A stretch of 64,000 bases of DNA from Gammaproteobacteria bacterium (GTDB lineage: Bacteria; Pseudomonadota; Gammaproteobacteria; SZUA-140): contig JAKISP010000009.1 in NCBI GenBank assembly GCA_021648525.1, positions 1 through 64,000 on the forward strand. Direction: 5' to 3'. Both the position numbers and the translations under genes were made by a program. Below, piece after piece: positions 37,066 through 48,297 of this stretch (position 1 is its first letter; each line of letters starts with the position of its first letter). The notes beneath the pieces were generated by a model. That model made no database searches. It saw only the letters and a list, made by a program, of their open reading frames with translations, and was not told the DNA's origin.

Positions 37066-40000
37066 TTGAAGGCTAATTCAAGGATGAACCTATTAGTATT
37101 CACTATCATGGTTGGGTCGAGCCAGGTGATGGCAGCGCCAAATTACAGTGTTGAGCATAACCCAATGCCAGGTGCACAGGTGACGAGCACTTACAGTCAT
37201 AATGCGGGTGGATGGGGTATCACACCCTCTTATGGGTACTATGTTTCTGAGTTTCCTTCGCTGAATGACTACGGTTATATTGCGGGTCGCACTGATGTGG
37301 CGAATTCGCCTAACCCCATGGTAACGGGGCCGGGTAGTGGCCAGGCAGCGGTGTGGATAGATGGTGTTGTTAAGAATGTTGCGGGGGTTAATTGTCGTGA
37401 CAGAGATGGTGATGGCAATGCTGATGCTACATCTTGCGGGAGTCGGGCGCTAGCCATTAACAATTTGGGGAAAGTAGGTGGCTCCGCACATATAAGCATG
37501 GCTGGACGAGACAGTTATTTTGAATATAATCAGTCGTGGTGGCCAAACGAAGAGGGTGACTACGATAGCCTCGGCGGCAATCTCGACCTAAGTTTTGCCG
37601 CTTCTCAATCTCAAATTCAAGATATTAATGAGCAGTCTCTCTCCGTTGGTAACGGCATCACGCCAGGAGGAGCGGGGCCGCAGGATGGGCTTGCTCATGG
37701 CCTGGTCGGTAGTCAGTATATTGGCATTCAATATCAGGCCAGTCGTGCACATGCCGTGAATGAAAATAATCAGGTGACGGGAACGGTCATATGGAACGAC
37801 ACTGATGATTATGGCGCCGGTTTGCCGACCTCGTCGAAAGTATATACCTGGCTCTCTGGTGAACTCAGTGTTGTCCAGGATGGTATCGTGGATCCAGCTT
37901 ATTTTAGTGAAGGTTATGATATTAACGACTCAGGGCTGGTTGTTGGCCATATGGGGTGGACACGCGCCATACGTGCCTTCAAATGGGCGAGTCCGAGTGG
38001 TGGCCTGGAAGATCTTGGTACCCTGGGCGGCAGTCAAAGTGTTGCCCGCTCAGTGAACAATGCCGGCACAATCATTGGTTGGGCGAGCACGTTAAGCGGT
38101 GCAAAACACGCTTTTGTTTACGAAGATGGGATCATGTACGATCTCAATGAATATGCCATCGGCGCACCCGGGTTTGTCATTGTTGATGCCTATTCAATCA
38201 ATGAGATGGGTCAAATTCTCGTTCGTGCACATAACAATTCGAGCAATGAACATCAATATTGGTTGTTGACGGATCCTGATTCACCACCCGCACAACCACC
38301 TGAACCGCTGCCCGATGCTGTGGAAGTTAGATCCATGAGTTCTTTTGCAACTAATCAGGATCAGCCTATCGAAACGATGGCAGCCGGAGATGGCAGTACA
38401 ATATCTATTGGTTATTTTAATGTGGATGGGTATTTCAGAGGGGGCAATACATCAATCGATTTTGACCCATCGTCAGCAGAAGATATTCACTCTATTACTG
38501 GGGAAGGGGTATATATTCAAAAGCTTGATGCGAATGGTGATTATTTATGGACAAAAACATTGCCTGGATGGCGTATGACCGGGGCGTATACTCGAAACAT
38601 TGCAGACCTGTTTGTTGAACCTGACGGTTCATTTCATATTGTTGGTTGGATAGGTCGTTTGGATTATACCTTTTTAGAGATAAACCCCGATCCTGATGTG
38701 CGCGAATTCGTGCGAGATCAATCTTTCCGCGCCACTTATTCTTCGACTGGCGAGTTAAAATCCTGGGTATTTTTGAATGGAGATATGAGACCTCAAGGAG
38801 TTACTGTTGACGATGACAGGAATATTTATGTGGCGTATAACAAGGATGGCAGGTCAAGTTATTTTAACGGCGTAGATTTTGACCCAGGTGTTAATGAAGT
38901 GTTTTTGCCGAGCAGACCGGGGCAGTCCGCTATCGTGGTGACTAAGACATCAAGAGACGCTGTGAATGTTGAACAGTTGGAATGGGTCAGATCACTATCA
39001 TCTGTTGGTAGGTCTTATAATGGTTACAATGCGATAAATGATGATGATTATGCCTGGATACATGACATCGATATTGCTGCACCCGCCGTTGCGGGAGAAG
39101 GGCCGATGGTGGCTTTTTCCTATAGAGGGGCGATAGACTTTCAGGTGTACGATAGTAACCTGGGTTTGCTTGGAGACTCCCTGGTCGTAGATACCGGCGG
39201 AACGACTACTCGTAATGGGTTTATTCGCATGGCTGGGTCAGGTGAGGAGCCAGGCGTACTTTGGATGGCGCCTGAGGAGTACGACGCCCGGTCTGTCAAG
39301 CTGGTTCGAAGTGGTGAGTATTTTGGCATGTTATCAGGGAATCGTTTTCTTGTTCACGGAATTGCGGCAGAGGCCGGATATAACCATATTTCCAAAATAT
39401 TAACCGGACGACTTGATAGCATGGCGATTAGTCCGCGAGGTGATTTGTATGTTTCTGGTGAGGTTAGAAATAGGGCTAACTTTGATACTACGGGGTATGA
39501 TGTTCAGGGCAAGGGAAGCAGTTCGGGTTTTATAACTAGAATTAATGCGAATGGAAGTTATGGCTGGACTTTTACGTATCGCGGAATTTCTTATCCAGTT
39601 TCCGCGCCTTTGACCGTTGATCGTTTTGATAATGTTACTGCCATTGGCAAACTTAGCAATCGTGACTGGTTAACAGAGGATGGTTATACCCCCACAGGTG
39701 ATGGCTCGATATTGATTACTCGTTTGCGTTCTCTATCATCACAATGGTCGCATACTGGCGGAAATTATTTTCCAAATGAGACGCCTGCATGGATGATTGA
39801 TACGGATGGCGATGGATTTACTAATGATCGAGATTTTTTCCCCAATGACACTTCTGAATGGTTAGACACTGACGGTGATGGCATTGGTGATAACCAGGAT
39901 GCGTTTCCCAATGATGGCTCTGAATGGTTGGACACGGATGGTGATGGAACTGGTGATAATCAAGATGTGTTTCCAGACGATGCCTCTGAATGGTTAGACA

Positions 40001-41559
40001 GCGATGGTGATGGCGTTGGTGATAATCAAGATGCTTTCCCTAATGATGCCTCTCGATGGTTAGATAGTGATGGTGATGGATTTGCCGATGATCAGGATGC
40101 TTTTCCCTATGACGGCTCTGAATGGTTAGACAGTGATGGTGATGGTGTTGGTGATAACAGTGATATTTTTCCTAATGATCCTGCGCTTTCCAGGATAGAA
40201 CAGGAAATTGGCTATGTTCACACTATTGGAAGTTCATCCGATAGAGGCGATGCCGATGTTGTCAATAGTGTATACGCTGATTCGTATGGTAACGTTTACC
40301 AGGCGGGTTCATATCTTGGTACCATGGATTTTGATAGTAGTTCGGCTGTTGATGAACGATCATCTGGTAATTATGATAGGTATGGTTACAGGACATCCCA
40401 GGATGCCTATGTGATTAAAACCAATGCGGATGGTACTTATGCCTGGAGTTGGGTTTCCCGTGGTTATTATGGAGCGGCGGCTCATGATGTGACTACTGAT
40501 GAAGATGGTAATGTTTACATCTCAGGTCGATTTAGTGGTGACACATATTTTGACCCAAATGATGCATCCGGGACTGGTAATGCGACAGGCTGGGCACCCT
40601 TTGTGGTTAAACTAGATTCTCAGGGTAATTACTTATGGTCTTATACTATTTATGAAAGATTCAAACGAGCAGACCTTTTAGCCCATCATATAGCACTGGA
40701 TAGCCAAAATAATGTTTATATTGCGGGAGCTTTTAACAGTCCGAGGCCGATTGATTTTGATTCTGGCCCAAATCAGGATCACCAGGTTTCGTTAGGTTAT
40801 GTCGATCTCTTTGTCAGTCGAATTAATGCTGACGGTTCGTATGGTTGGACATACACAGCCGGTGGAGATAGGGGGTTTATTGGTACGACTAACCTGTCGC
40901 GGTACATTTATGGAGGTATTGTGATTGATGCACAAGATCGCATTTATGTGGGTGGCAAGTATTCTGGCACGGTGGATTTTGATGGTGACGGAATAGCGGA
41001 TGATGTGTCGAGTTCAGGTAACGGTTTTGTCATACAGCTCAATACAGTCGGCGAGTTTGCCTGGAAATATACCGACCTGGGAAGCGTCACCGACATGGCA
41101 GCAGCACCTCAAGGGCTTTACGTATTGGCTGCGGGGGATTTAATTGGTTTAGATAATGGCGGAAACCGCAATAGTACTCGCTCAGTAAGAGGCTCATTGA
41201 TTGATGTTGATGGTGTCGGTAATGTGTTTGTTTCAGGCAATTACAGTGGAACAGTTGATTTTAACAAGGATGAAGAAGATGTCGATTACCGAACGAGTGC
41301 CGGTAGTACTGATTTCTATGTGACTCAATATTCGGCAAGCGGTGAGTATAATTGGACACGTAGTTTTGGTGGCCCCGGTCGTGACATTGTTCGGGAAATG
41401 AGCGTAACACCTGACGGTGAAATATTACTGACGGGTACTTTTTTCGATACCATTGATTTTGGAGAAGGCTTAGTAAAAACATCCTCGGGTTATGGAGATA
41501 TTTTTCTTTTATTGTTAACAAAACAACCTGCTATTTACAAAAACACTGGCGGTATTTGA
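37066..41559 (+). CDS. Giant secreted beta-propeller and thrombospondin type 3 repeat protein
   Basis: About 1497 residues. The start is TTG at 37066, seven bases after AAGGAG, giving a signal peptide ending SSQVMA. The N-terminal third has HAF-type repeats (DINDSGLVVGH, LGTLGGSQSVARSVNNAG), then SBBP/beta-propeller blades (GNVYVAG..., FDPSS, INANGSYGW). Six thrombospondin type 3 calcium repeats (DTDGDGIGDNQDAFPND type) occupy about 39790-40190. A second set of propeller blades (NVYISGRFSGDTYFD) runs to the end. No C-terminal sorting or autotransporter domain is seen. The last codons (GGC GGT ATT TGA) lie in the duplicated SPOR segment, so its stop comes from that sequence. Likely an extracellular calcium-binding surface or released protein. 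Confidence 0.88.
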   Translation: MKANSRMNLLVFTIMVGSSQVMAAPNYSVEHNPMPGAQVTSTYSHNAGGWGITPSYGYYVSEFPSLNDYGYIAGRTDVANSPNPMVTGPGSGQAAVWIDGVVKNVAGVNCRDRDGDGNADATSCGSRALAINNLGKVGGSAHISMAGRDSYFEYNQSWWPNEEGDYDSLGGNLDLSFAASQSQIQDINEQSLSVGNGITPGGAGPQDGLAHGLVGSQYIGIQYQASRAHAVNENNQVTGTVIWNDTDDYGAGLPTSSKVYTWLSGELSVVQDGIVDPAYFSEGYDINDSGLVVGHMGWTRAIRAFKWASPSGGLEDLGTLGGSQSVARSVNNAGTIIGWASTLSGAKHAFVYEDGIMYDLNEYAIGAPGFVIVDAYSINEMGQILVRAHNNSSNEHQYWLLTDPDSPPAQPPEPLPDAVEVRSMSSFATNQDQPIETMAAGDGSTISIGYFNVDGYFRGGNTSIDFDPSSAEDIHSITGEGVYIQKLDANGDYLWTKTLPGWRMTGAYTRNIADLFVEPDGSFHIVGWIGRLDYTFLEINPDPDVREFVRDQSFRATYSSTGELKSWVFLNGDMRPQGVTVDDDRNIYVAYNKDGRSSYFNGVDFDPGVNEVFLPSRPGQSAIVVTKTSRDAVNVEQLEWVRSLSSVGRSYNGYNAINDDDYAWIHDIDIAAPAVAGEGPMVAFSYRGAIDFQVYDSNLGLLGDSLVVDTGGTTTRNGFIRMAGSGEEPGVLWMAPEEYDARSVKLVRSGEYFGMLSGNRFLVHGIAAEAGYNHISKILTGRLDSMAISPRGDLYVSGEVRNRANFDTTGYDVQGKGSSSGFITRINANGSYGWTFTYRGISYPVSAPLTVDRFDNVTAIGKLSNRDWLTEDGYTPTGDGSILITRLRSLSSQWSHTGGNYFPNETPAWMIDTDGDGFTNDRDFFPNDTSEWLDTDGDGIGDNQDAFPNDGSEWLDTDGDGTGDNQDVFPDDASEWLDSDGDGVGDNQDAFPNDASRWLDSDGDGFADDQDAFPYDGSEWLDSDGDGVGDNSDIFPNDPALSRIEQEIGYVHTIGSSSDRGDADVVNSVYADSYGNVYQAGSYLGTMDFDSSSAVDERSSGNYDRYGYRTSQDAYVIKTNADGTYAWSWVSRGYYGAAAHDVTTDEDGNVYISGRFSGDTYFDPNDASGTGNATGWAPFVVKLDSQGNYLWSYTIYERFKRADLLAHHIALDSQNNVYIAGAFNSPRPIDFDSGPNQDHQVSLGYVDLFVSRINADGSYGWTYTAGGDRGFIGTTNLSRYIYGGIVIDAQDRIYVGGKYSGTVDFDGDGIADDVSSSGNGFVIQLNTVGEFAWKYTDLGSVTDMAAAPQGLYVLAAGDLIGLDNGGNRNSTRSVRGSLIDVDGVGNVFVSGNYSGTVDFNKDEEDVDYRTSAGSTDFYVTQYSASGEYNWTRSFGGPGRDIVREMSVTPDGEILLTGTFFDTIDFGEGLVKTSSGYGDIFLLLLTKQPAIYKNTGGI

Positions 41560-41797
41560 AAAAGAGGCCAGGACGCGTGGTTTTATCGAGAGTCATCAGC
41601 TGCAGGACTCAGGTAAATTGGTGCGATTAATCAATAAAGGGCGGCTTTGGCATGTCGCGATTGATGGTGATGTGGTAAATCGTTCTGCTGCATTGCAGTT
41701 GGCGGATGACCTTGGGAATAGCAAGGGTGTTTCACGGCCGTGGATGCGTTCATTTGGCTCATTGCAGCGCGCAGTAGAGAAAATCGAGCAAAAATAG
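41546..41797 (+). pseudogene. Truncated duplicate of the SPOR-domain gene 3-prime end
   Basis: An open frame of 83 codons and a TAG with no start codon. It encodes the C-terminal SPOR half (FEKEARTRGFIESHQLQDSG...), 70 percent identical to residues 577-659 of the protein at 32965-34944 by my count and of the same length. The first 32 residues differ at two positions, the rest at about 23 of 51. No frameshift or internal stop is seen, so the separation is recent or selection acted before it. It lies directly before the gltB leader, where the intact gene would be expected to end. Its 5-prime edge overlaps the last 14 bases of the giant gene. Confidence 0.93.
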
Positions 41798-42167
41798 CTG
41801 TCAAAGTCGCACAGTCTTCCCTCAGCATTGTGGTTGTTTTCTTTTAAATTTCAATTGGTTAAATTGTATTTTCCGGCTTTTTAATAATTTGCTGATATTG
41901 AATGGTGGCGCCTGGACGGGTATACTTCGGCGTCCTAGTCTGTGTGGAGTGTCCGCACCTCTGTGCATGGCCATTATTGATCTTGTTTGCGCAAAAACCA
42001 GACTGGATGTGACAGAGAATCCCCCGCCCCGATTGACTGGGATGCTTTGGGGTGCATGAGGAGGGTGTTTATTTCCACCTCGGGCATCTGCTGTTTAAAG
42101 GGTGTCCGCGTATTTGAGAGAGATGCGCGTCGTACATTTCGGAATTATTTTTGAGAGGAACAAACTA
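41798..42167 (+). other. gltB leader region
   Basis: 370 bases without a gene. An AT-rich part (41830-41910) probably holds the promoter. The remaining leader is GC-richer, has short self-complementary stretches (GCACCTCTGTGC; CCCCGCCCC with a later TTGGGG) and a repeated GTGTCCGC at 41949 and 42102. I recognise no known riboswitch. Confidence 0.5.
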
Positions 42168-45100
42168 TTGTCCCGCCAAACACGACCTTCTAAGCAAGGT
42201 TTATACGATCCTGCCTATGAGCATGACGCCTGTGGTGTCGGTTTTGTTGCCAATATTAAAGGCATAAAAAGCCACGCGACTGTTCGTCAGGGCCTCACTA
42301 TTCTTGAAAACCTTGAGCATCGCGGTGCGGTGGGCGCAGACCCGCTGGCGGGTGATGGCGCTGGTCTGTTGTTACAGATCCCTGATCTATTTTTTCGCGA
42401 AGCGTGCGCAGCCAACAATATTACGTTGCCAGCTGAAGGTGCTTATGGCGTTGGCATGCTCTTCCTGCCACAAAACGCGGCGGATCGTCAGGCGTGTGAG
42501 CTGCTGATTGAAAGCACCATTGAAGATGAAGGGCAGTCAGTGTTGGGCTGGCGCGATGTGCCGACCGACAATAGCGGTCTCGGTGAGAGTGTTAAGGCGG
42601 TAGAGCCGGTCGTTCGACAAATCTTTATCGGACGTGGTGATAACTGTGTTGATACTGATGCCTTTGAGCGCAAACTGTTTGTGATCCGCAAACTTGCAGA
42701 AAATGCGATTGCGACCTCTGGTCTGGAAGAGAGTGGCCAGTTTTACGTCCCTTCTTTTTCTGCGCGTACCATCAACTATAAAGGGATGCTGCTCTCTAAT
42801 CAGGTCGATTCTTATTTTAGCGATCTGAATGATGAGCGAGTTGTTTCTGCATTGGCACTGGTGCATCAACGTTTCTCAACCAACACCTTTCCATCGTGGG
42901 ACCTGGCGCATCCGTTCCGCATGATTGCGCACAACGGTGAGATCAACACGGTGCGTGGCAACATCAACTGGATGGCGGCACGTCGCCATGCGATGTCTTC
43001 TGGTCTATTGGGTGATGATCTTGAAAAACTGTGGCCGCTGATCACCGAAGGACAGTCGGATTCAGCCTGTTTCGATAACGCGCTAGAACTGCTGGTGGCC
43101 GGTGGCTACTCAATGGCGCATGCGATGATGATGCTGATTCCAGAAGCGTGGTCCGGTAACCCGCTGATGGACGAAAAGCGCCGTGCTTTTTATGAATATC
43201 ACGCCGCACTGATGGAACCATGGGATGGCCCCGCCGCCGTTGCCTTTACCGATGGTAAGCAGATTGGCGCAACACTAGATCGTAACGGCCTGCGGCCTGC
43301 GCGTTATGTGATCACCGATGATGACACTGTGATGATGGCCTCTGAAATGGGTGTGCTGAAGTTCGCTGATGAGAAGATCATTAAAAAGTGGCGCTTGCAA
43401 CCGGGCAAGATGTTTATGATCGACCTGGAGCAGGGGCGCATCATTGATGATGCTGAGCTTAAGGCCGATCTTGCTAATTCACACGACTATCAAGCGTGGC
43501 TCGACAAGACACAGATCCACCTGAAAGATCTACCAGCCGCCGATGTGCACGCCGGTTTTGATGCCGACACCTTGCTCAACCGTCAGCAAGCATTTGGTGT
43601 TACTCAGGAAGATATTAAAACCATTATAACCCCAATGGCGCTCACTGGTCAGGAAGGAACGGGTTCGATGGGGACAGATACTCCGATTGCAGTGTTGTCG
43701 AGCAAGGCGAAGCCGCTGTTTAACTATTTCAAACAGAACTTTGCGCAGGTGACCAATCCACCCATTGATCCGATTCGTGAAGAATCGGTGATGTCGCTGG
43801 TATCACTGATTGGGCCACGTCCTAATCTACTCGGTCGTGATGAAGCGGGTAGTCACATGCGCCTTGAAGTGTCGCAACCGGTACTGACCAACGAAGACCT
43901 TGATCGCATTCGTCACATTAAAGATCACACCGAGGGAGCCTTTAGCACCTGTACACTGAACATCTGTTATCGGTCAGATCTTGGCGCTAACGGTATGGAG
44001 AAGGCGATTGCCGATCTATGTGCAAAAGCAGAAAGTGAAGTGAAACAGGGCTACAACATTGTGATTTTGTCGGATCGCGCAGTTGATGCGCAACATGTTG
44101 CGATCCCTGCTGCACTGGCCACCTCGGCAGTACATCAACATCTGGTTCGTAGCGGGCTACGTACTGAGGCGGGCCTCGTCGTTGAGACGGGTGCTGCACG
44201 TGAAAACCATCATTTTGCAGTGCTTGCGGGTTACGGAGCTGAGGCAGTGAATCCGTATCTGGCATTTGAAACACTCTATTCGATTAAAGATATTTTACCG
44301 GAAAAGCTTGATGAAGTTGAGCTACAGAAGCGCTACATCAAAGCGGTTGGCAAAGGTCTGTTGAAAATTATGTCGAAGATGGGTATCTCTACTTACCAAT
44401 CTTATTGTGGCGCGCAGATCTTTGATGCGGTTGGTTTATCGACCGCATTTGTTGATCAGTACTTCACTGGCACCGTGACTACTATCGAAGGGGTGGGGCT
44501 AATTGAGGTTGCTCAGGAAGCGGTTAGCTGGCACCGCAATGCCTATGGTGATGAGCCGATCTACCGTAATATGCTGGATGTTGGTGGTGACTATGCCCTG
44601 CGTGTGCGCGGTGAAGATCATGTCTGGACTTCAGATACGATCTCTAAACTGCAACATGCAACACGTACCAACGATGCTAAAACCTATGCTGAGTATGCAA
44701 AACTGATCAATGAAAGCAGTGAGCGTCTGCTGACACTGCGTGGCCTGTTTAAATTTAAGTCTGACAATGCATCGGTGCCGCTGGATGAAGTGGAAGATGC
44801 GAAAGAGATTGTTAAACGTTTTGTGACCGGTGCGATGTCATTCGGTTCGATCTCACATGAAGCGCATTCAACGCTGGCGATTGCAATGAACCGCATCGGT
44901 GGTAAATCGAATACCGGTGAAGGTGGTGAAGAGCGTTCGCGCTTTAAGCCGCTGCCCAATGGTGACTCGATGCGCTCTGCGATCAAGCAGGTAGCATCGG
45001 GACGTTTCGGTGTCACCGTTGAATATCTGGTGAATGCTGACGAGATTCAGATTAAGATGGCGCAGGGCGCTAAACCCGGCGAAGGTGGACAGCTACCGGG

Positions 45101-46799
45101 CCATAAAGTCAATCAGGTGATTGCACGTGTACGTCACTCAACGCCGGGTGTCGGTCTGATTTCACCACCGCCACATCACGATATCTATTCGATTGAAGAC
45201 CTGGCGCAGCTGATTCACGATCTGAAAAATGTCAATCCAGAGGCACGCATCAGCGTTAAACTAGTTTCAGAAGTGGGTGTTGGTACTGTTGCTGCAGGTG
45301 TTTCGAAGGCACATGCTGATCACGTCACCATCTCCGGTTTTGATGGTGGTACCGGCGCAAGTCCGTTGACCTCAATTAAACATGCTGGTTCTCCATGGGA
45401 GATTGGTCTTGCCGAGACCCATCAAACACTGGTGATGAATAAACTGCGCGGTCGTATCTCGGTACAGGTTGATGGTGGACTGCGTACCGGTCGTGATGTA
45501 GTGATTGGTGCGCTACTGGGTGCAGACGAATTTGGCTTTGCCACCGCGCCACTGATTGTTGAAGGGTGTTTGATGATGCGTAAGTGTCACCTCAATACCT
45601 GTCCGGTCGGTGTTGCCACGCAAGACCCTGAACTGCGCAAACGTTTTACTGGCAAACCAGAGCATGTGGTGAACTACTTCTTTATGGTGGCCGAAGAGAT
45701 TCGCCAGATTATGGCTGAACTCGGTTTCCGACAATTTAATGACATGATTGGCCATTCTGAATTCCTCGACATGAACCGTGCAATCAACCACTGGAAGGCG
45801 AAGGGGCTAGATTTTTCTCGCATCCTTTACAAACCAGAAGCGGGGCCAGGTGTCGCGATTTATAACTGTGAAACACAGGAACATGGTCTTGAGCATGCAC
45901 TTGATAACAAATTAATTAAAGAAGCGGCACCTGCATTAGAACGCGGTGAAGCGGTAACGATTGAAACACCGATCACCAATGTGAATCGAACCTTCGGTGC
46001 AATGTTGTCTGGCCGCGTGGCTGAGCGTTATGGCCTTGAAGGGTTGCCGGAAGATACCATCTCGATTAAAGCTCGTGGTATCGCGGGCCAGAGTTTTGGT
46101 TCTTTTGCCGCGCATGGTGTCAGCATTGAGCTGACTGGTGAAGCGAATGATTATGTCGGTAAAGGGCTTTCCGGTGGGCGCCTGGTTATCTTTCCACCAA
46201 AAGAGTGCCCGATTGTGCCGGAAGAGAACATCATCGTAGGTAACACGGTGCTTTACGGTGCGATCGCGGGAGAGGCCTACTTCCGAGGTATCGGTGGCGA
46301 GCGTTTCGCAGTACGTAACTCAGGTGCAACCACAGTTATTGAAGGTGTGGGTGACCACGGTTGTGAATACATGACTGGCGGTGTTGTGGTGGTGCTTGGC
46401 CAGACCGGGCGCAACTTCGCAGCAGGTATGAGTGGTGGTATCGCTTATGTACTGGATGAAGCGGGTGACTTCAAACAGCGCTGCAACATGGCGATGGTTG
46501 ACCTTGAACCGATCCCGGCAGAAGATGATTCGCTTGAACGTCTTGAGCAGCAGGGCGGTGAACTGGAGACTCACGGCAGCGTCGATATCCAGAGCGACAT
46601 GACACGTTATGATGCACTGCGCCTAAAACATTTGATTGAACGCCATATGCACTATACCGATAGTGGTCGTGCACGTGAAATCCTCAATAACTGGGATGAG
46701 TGGTTGCCGAAGTTTGTGAAAGTAATGCCGGTTGATTATCGTCGTGCGTTGCAGGAGATGCAGTCTGCCCAGGAGAAATCAGCAGGAGGAAAACACTGA
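42168..46799 (+). CDS. gltB: Glutamate synthase (NADPH) large subunit
   Basis: A 1543-residue enzyme that transfers the amide of glutamine to 2-oxoglutarate. A short propeptide ends before Cys22 (EHDACGVGF), the N-terminal nucleophile of the glutaminase domain. The central and FMN domains include [41 protein letters not shown] and [12 protein letters not shown]; the 3Fe-4S cysteines are in [15 protein letters not shown]; the C-terminal beta-helix has repeated GG motifs. I choose TTG at 42168 because AGAGG lies nine bases before it; an in-frame GTG at 42102 has no ribosome site. The stop overlaps the gltD start. Confidence 0.97.
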   Translation: MSRQTRPSKQGLYDPAYEHDACGVGFVANIKGIKSHATVRQGLTILENLEHRGAVGADPLAGDGAGLLLQIPDLFFREACAANNITLPAEGAYGVGMLFLPQNAADRQACELLIESTIEDEGQSVLGWRDVPTDNSGLGESVKAVEPVVRQIFIGRGDNCVDTDAFERKLFVIRKLAENAIATSGLEESGQFYVPSFSARTINYKGMLLSNQVDSYFSDLNDERVVSALALVHQRFSTNTFPSWDLAHPFRMIAHNGEINTVRGNINWMAARRHAMSSGLLGDDLEKLWPLITEGQSDSACFDNALELLVAGGYSMAHAMMMLIPEAWSGNPLMDEKRRAFYEYHAALMEPWDGPAAVAFTDGKQIGATLDRNGLRPARYVITDDDTVMMASEMGVLKFADEKIIKKWRLQPGKMFMIDLEQGRIIDDAELKADLANSHDYQAWLDKTQIHLKDLPAADVHAGFDADTLLNRQQAFGVTQEDIKTIITPMALTGQEGTGSMGTDTPIAVLSSKAKPLFNYFKQNFAQVTNPPIDPIREESVMSLVSLIGPRPNLLGRDEAGSHMRLEVSQPVLTNEDLDRIRHIKDHTEGAFSTCTLNICYRSDLGANGMEKAIADLCAKAESEVKQGYNIVILSDRAVDAQHVAIPAALATSAVHQHLVRSGLRTEAGLVVETGAARENHHFAVLAGYGAEAVNPYLAFETLYSIKDILPEKLDEVELQKRYIKAVGKGLLKIMSKMGISTYQSYCGAQIFDAVGLSTAFVDQYFTGTVTTIEGVGLIEVAQEAVSWHRNAYGDEPIYRNMLDVGGDYALRVRGEDHVWTSDTISKLQHATRTNDAKTYAEYAKLINESSERLLTLRGLFKFKSDNASVPLDEVEDAKEIVKRFVTGAMSFGSISHEAHSTLAIAMNRIGGKSNTGEGGEERSRFKPLPNGDSMRSAIKQVASGRFGVTVEYLVNADEIQIKMAQGAKPGEGGQLPGHKVNQVIARVRHSTPGVGLISPPPHHDIYSIEDLAQLIHDLKNVNPEARISVKLVSEVGVGTVAAGVSKAHADHVTISGFDGGTGASPLTSIKHAGSPWEIGLAETHQTLVMNKLRGRISVQVDGGLRTGRDVVIGALLGADEFGFATAPLIVEGCLMMRKCHLNTCPVGVATQDPELRKRFTGKPEHVVNYFFMVAEEIRQIMAELGFRQFNDMIGHSEFLDMNRAINHWKAKGLDFSRILYKPEAGPGVAIYNCETQEHGLEHALDNKLIKEAAPALERGEAVTIETPITNVNRTFGAMLSGRVAERYGLEGLPEDTISIKARGIAGQSFGSFAAHGVSIELTGEANDYVGKGLSGGRLVIFPPKECPIVPEENIIVGNTVLYGAIAGEAYFRGIGGERFAVRNSGATTVIEGVGDHGCEYMTGGVVVVLGQTGRNFAAGMSGGIAYVLDEAGDFKQRCNMAMVDLEPIPAEDDSLERLEQQGGELETHGSVDIQSDMTRYDALRLKHLIERHMHYTDSGRAREILNNWDEWLPKFVKVMPVDYRRALQEMQSAQEKSAGGKH

Positions 46800-48226
46800 T
46801 GGGTAAGCCAACAGGATTTCTGGAAATCGCACGGCAGGAACGTACCTATAAACCGGTCGAAGAACGCATCAGACATTATAGCGAATTCGTTGTGCCACTA
46901 AGCGAAGAAGCGCTTAATGCACAGGGTGCACGCTGTATGGATTGTGGTGTCCCATTTTGTCATGAGGGGTGCCCGGTCAATAACATCATTCCCGAATGGA
47001 ATGATCTTGTGTATAAAAATGACTGGCGCAATGCGATTGATGTGCTGCATTCAACCAATAACTTCCCAGAGTTCACCGGGCGTATCTGCCCTGCGCCTTG
47101 CGAAGCGGCCTGTACCCTGAACCTTGAAGATATTCCGGTCACGATCAAATCAATCGAATGTGCAATTGTTGATCACGCCTGGCAGGAGGATTGGATCAAG
47201 CCACAGATTGCTAGCCATAAGAGTGGTAAAAAAGTGGCTGTGATTGGTGGCGGCCCGGCGGGTATGGCGGCTGCACAACAGCTCGCACGTGCTGGGCATG
47301 CGGTGGAACTCTTTGAAAGAGAAGATCGTGCGGGTGGTCTACTGCGTTATGGTATTCCTGATTTCAAGATGGAAAAACATTACATCGATCGCCGTGTTGA
47401 GCAGATGAGAGCAGAAGGCGTTGTCTTTCATGTTAATGCTAACGTTGGTGTCGATGTTGATATTAAGCAGTTACAAAAAGATTTTGATGCGGTGGTGTTG
47501 ACGGGTGGCAGTGAGCACCCGCGTGATCTACCAGTCGATGGCCGTGATCTTGATGGCGTCCATTTCGCAATGGACTTTCTGCGTCAGCAAAACAAGCGCG
47601 TTGCTGGTGATGAAGTCCTTGCCTCTGAAGCGATTAGTGCCAAAGGTAAACATGTGGTGGTGATTGGTGGTGGTGATACCGGTTCCGACTGCATCGGCAC
47701 CTCGATTCGCCAGGGCGCAGCATCCGTGACCCAATTAGAGATTATGCCGCAGCCACCGGAAAAAGAAGATAAAGGTAGCACCTGGCCGGACTGGCCCAAC
47801 AAAATGCGCACCTCAAGTTCACAGGAAGAAGGTGCCGTGCGTCAGTGGTCGGCTTCAACCAAATCGATTGAAGGTGAATCAGGTAACGTTAAAACATTGA
47901 ATGCGATCAGCGTTGAATGGGGCGCGAAAGGCCCGCAAGAAATTGAAGGCAGTGAATTTTCACTGAAAGCAGATTTAGTGCTACTGGCGATGGGTTTTAT
48001 TCATCCCGTACGCGAAGGAATGCTCGAAGCACTGGGTGCCGAGTTAGATGGACGTGGCAATGTACAGGCAAATACAGATGACTATAAAACTTCCGTAGAG
48101 AAGGTATTTGCTGCTGGTGACATGCGTCGTGGCCAATCGTTAGTGGTATGGGCGATTCGCGAAGGGCGCCAGACAGCACGCGCGGTTGATGAGTTTTTGA
48201 TGGGGAGTTCTGATCTGCCACGTTAG
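46799..48226 (+). CDS. gltD: Glutamate synthase small subunit
   Basis: A 475-residue flavoprotein that feeds electrons from NADPH to GltB. N-terminal cysteines ([14 protein letters not shown] and [10 protein letters not shown]) bind 4Fe-4S clusters. The FAD site is [15 protein letters not shown], the NADPH site [14 protein letters not shown], and the C-terminal FAD motif [18 protein letters not shown]. The ATG overlaps the gltB TGA; AGGAGG lies inside the end of gltB. Confidence 0.97.
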   Translation: MGKPTGFLEIARQERTYKPVEERIRHYSEFVVPLSEEALNAQGARCMDCGVPFCHEGCPVNNIIPEWNDLVYKNDWRNAIDVLHSTNNFPEFTGRICPAPCEAACTLNLEDIPVTIKSIECAIVDHAWQEDWIKPQIASHKSGKKVAVIGGGPAGMAAAQQLARAGHAVELFEREDRAGGLLRYGIPDFKMEKHYIDRRVEQMRAEGVVFHVNANVGVDVDIKQLQKDFDAVVLTGGSEHPRDLPVDGRDLDGVHFAMDFLRQQNKRVAGDEVLASEAISAKGKHVVVIGGGDTGSDCIGTSIRQGAASVTQLEIMPQPPEKEDKGSTWPDWPNKMRTSSSQEEGAVRQWSASTKSIEGESGNVKTLNAISVEWGAKGPQEIEGSEFSLKADLVLLAMGFIHPVREGMLEALGAELDGRGNVQANTDDYKTSVEKVFAAGDMRRGQSLVVWAIREGRQTARAVDEFLMGSSDLPR

Positions 48227-48297
48227 CTATATCTGGTAATGCCAGAATGTGAGCAATCATGAAAAAGAGACAATAACTAAAAGTTTAAGGCTGACCG

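Noticed and set aside
34945-41545. An integrase or transposase that would mark the block as a mobile island
   Set aside because: No such gene is present between the two SPOR copies; only the regulator-hydrolase and the giant gene fit there.
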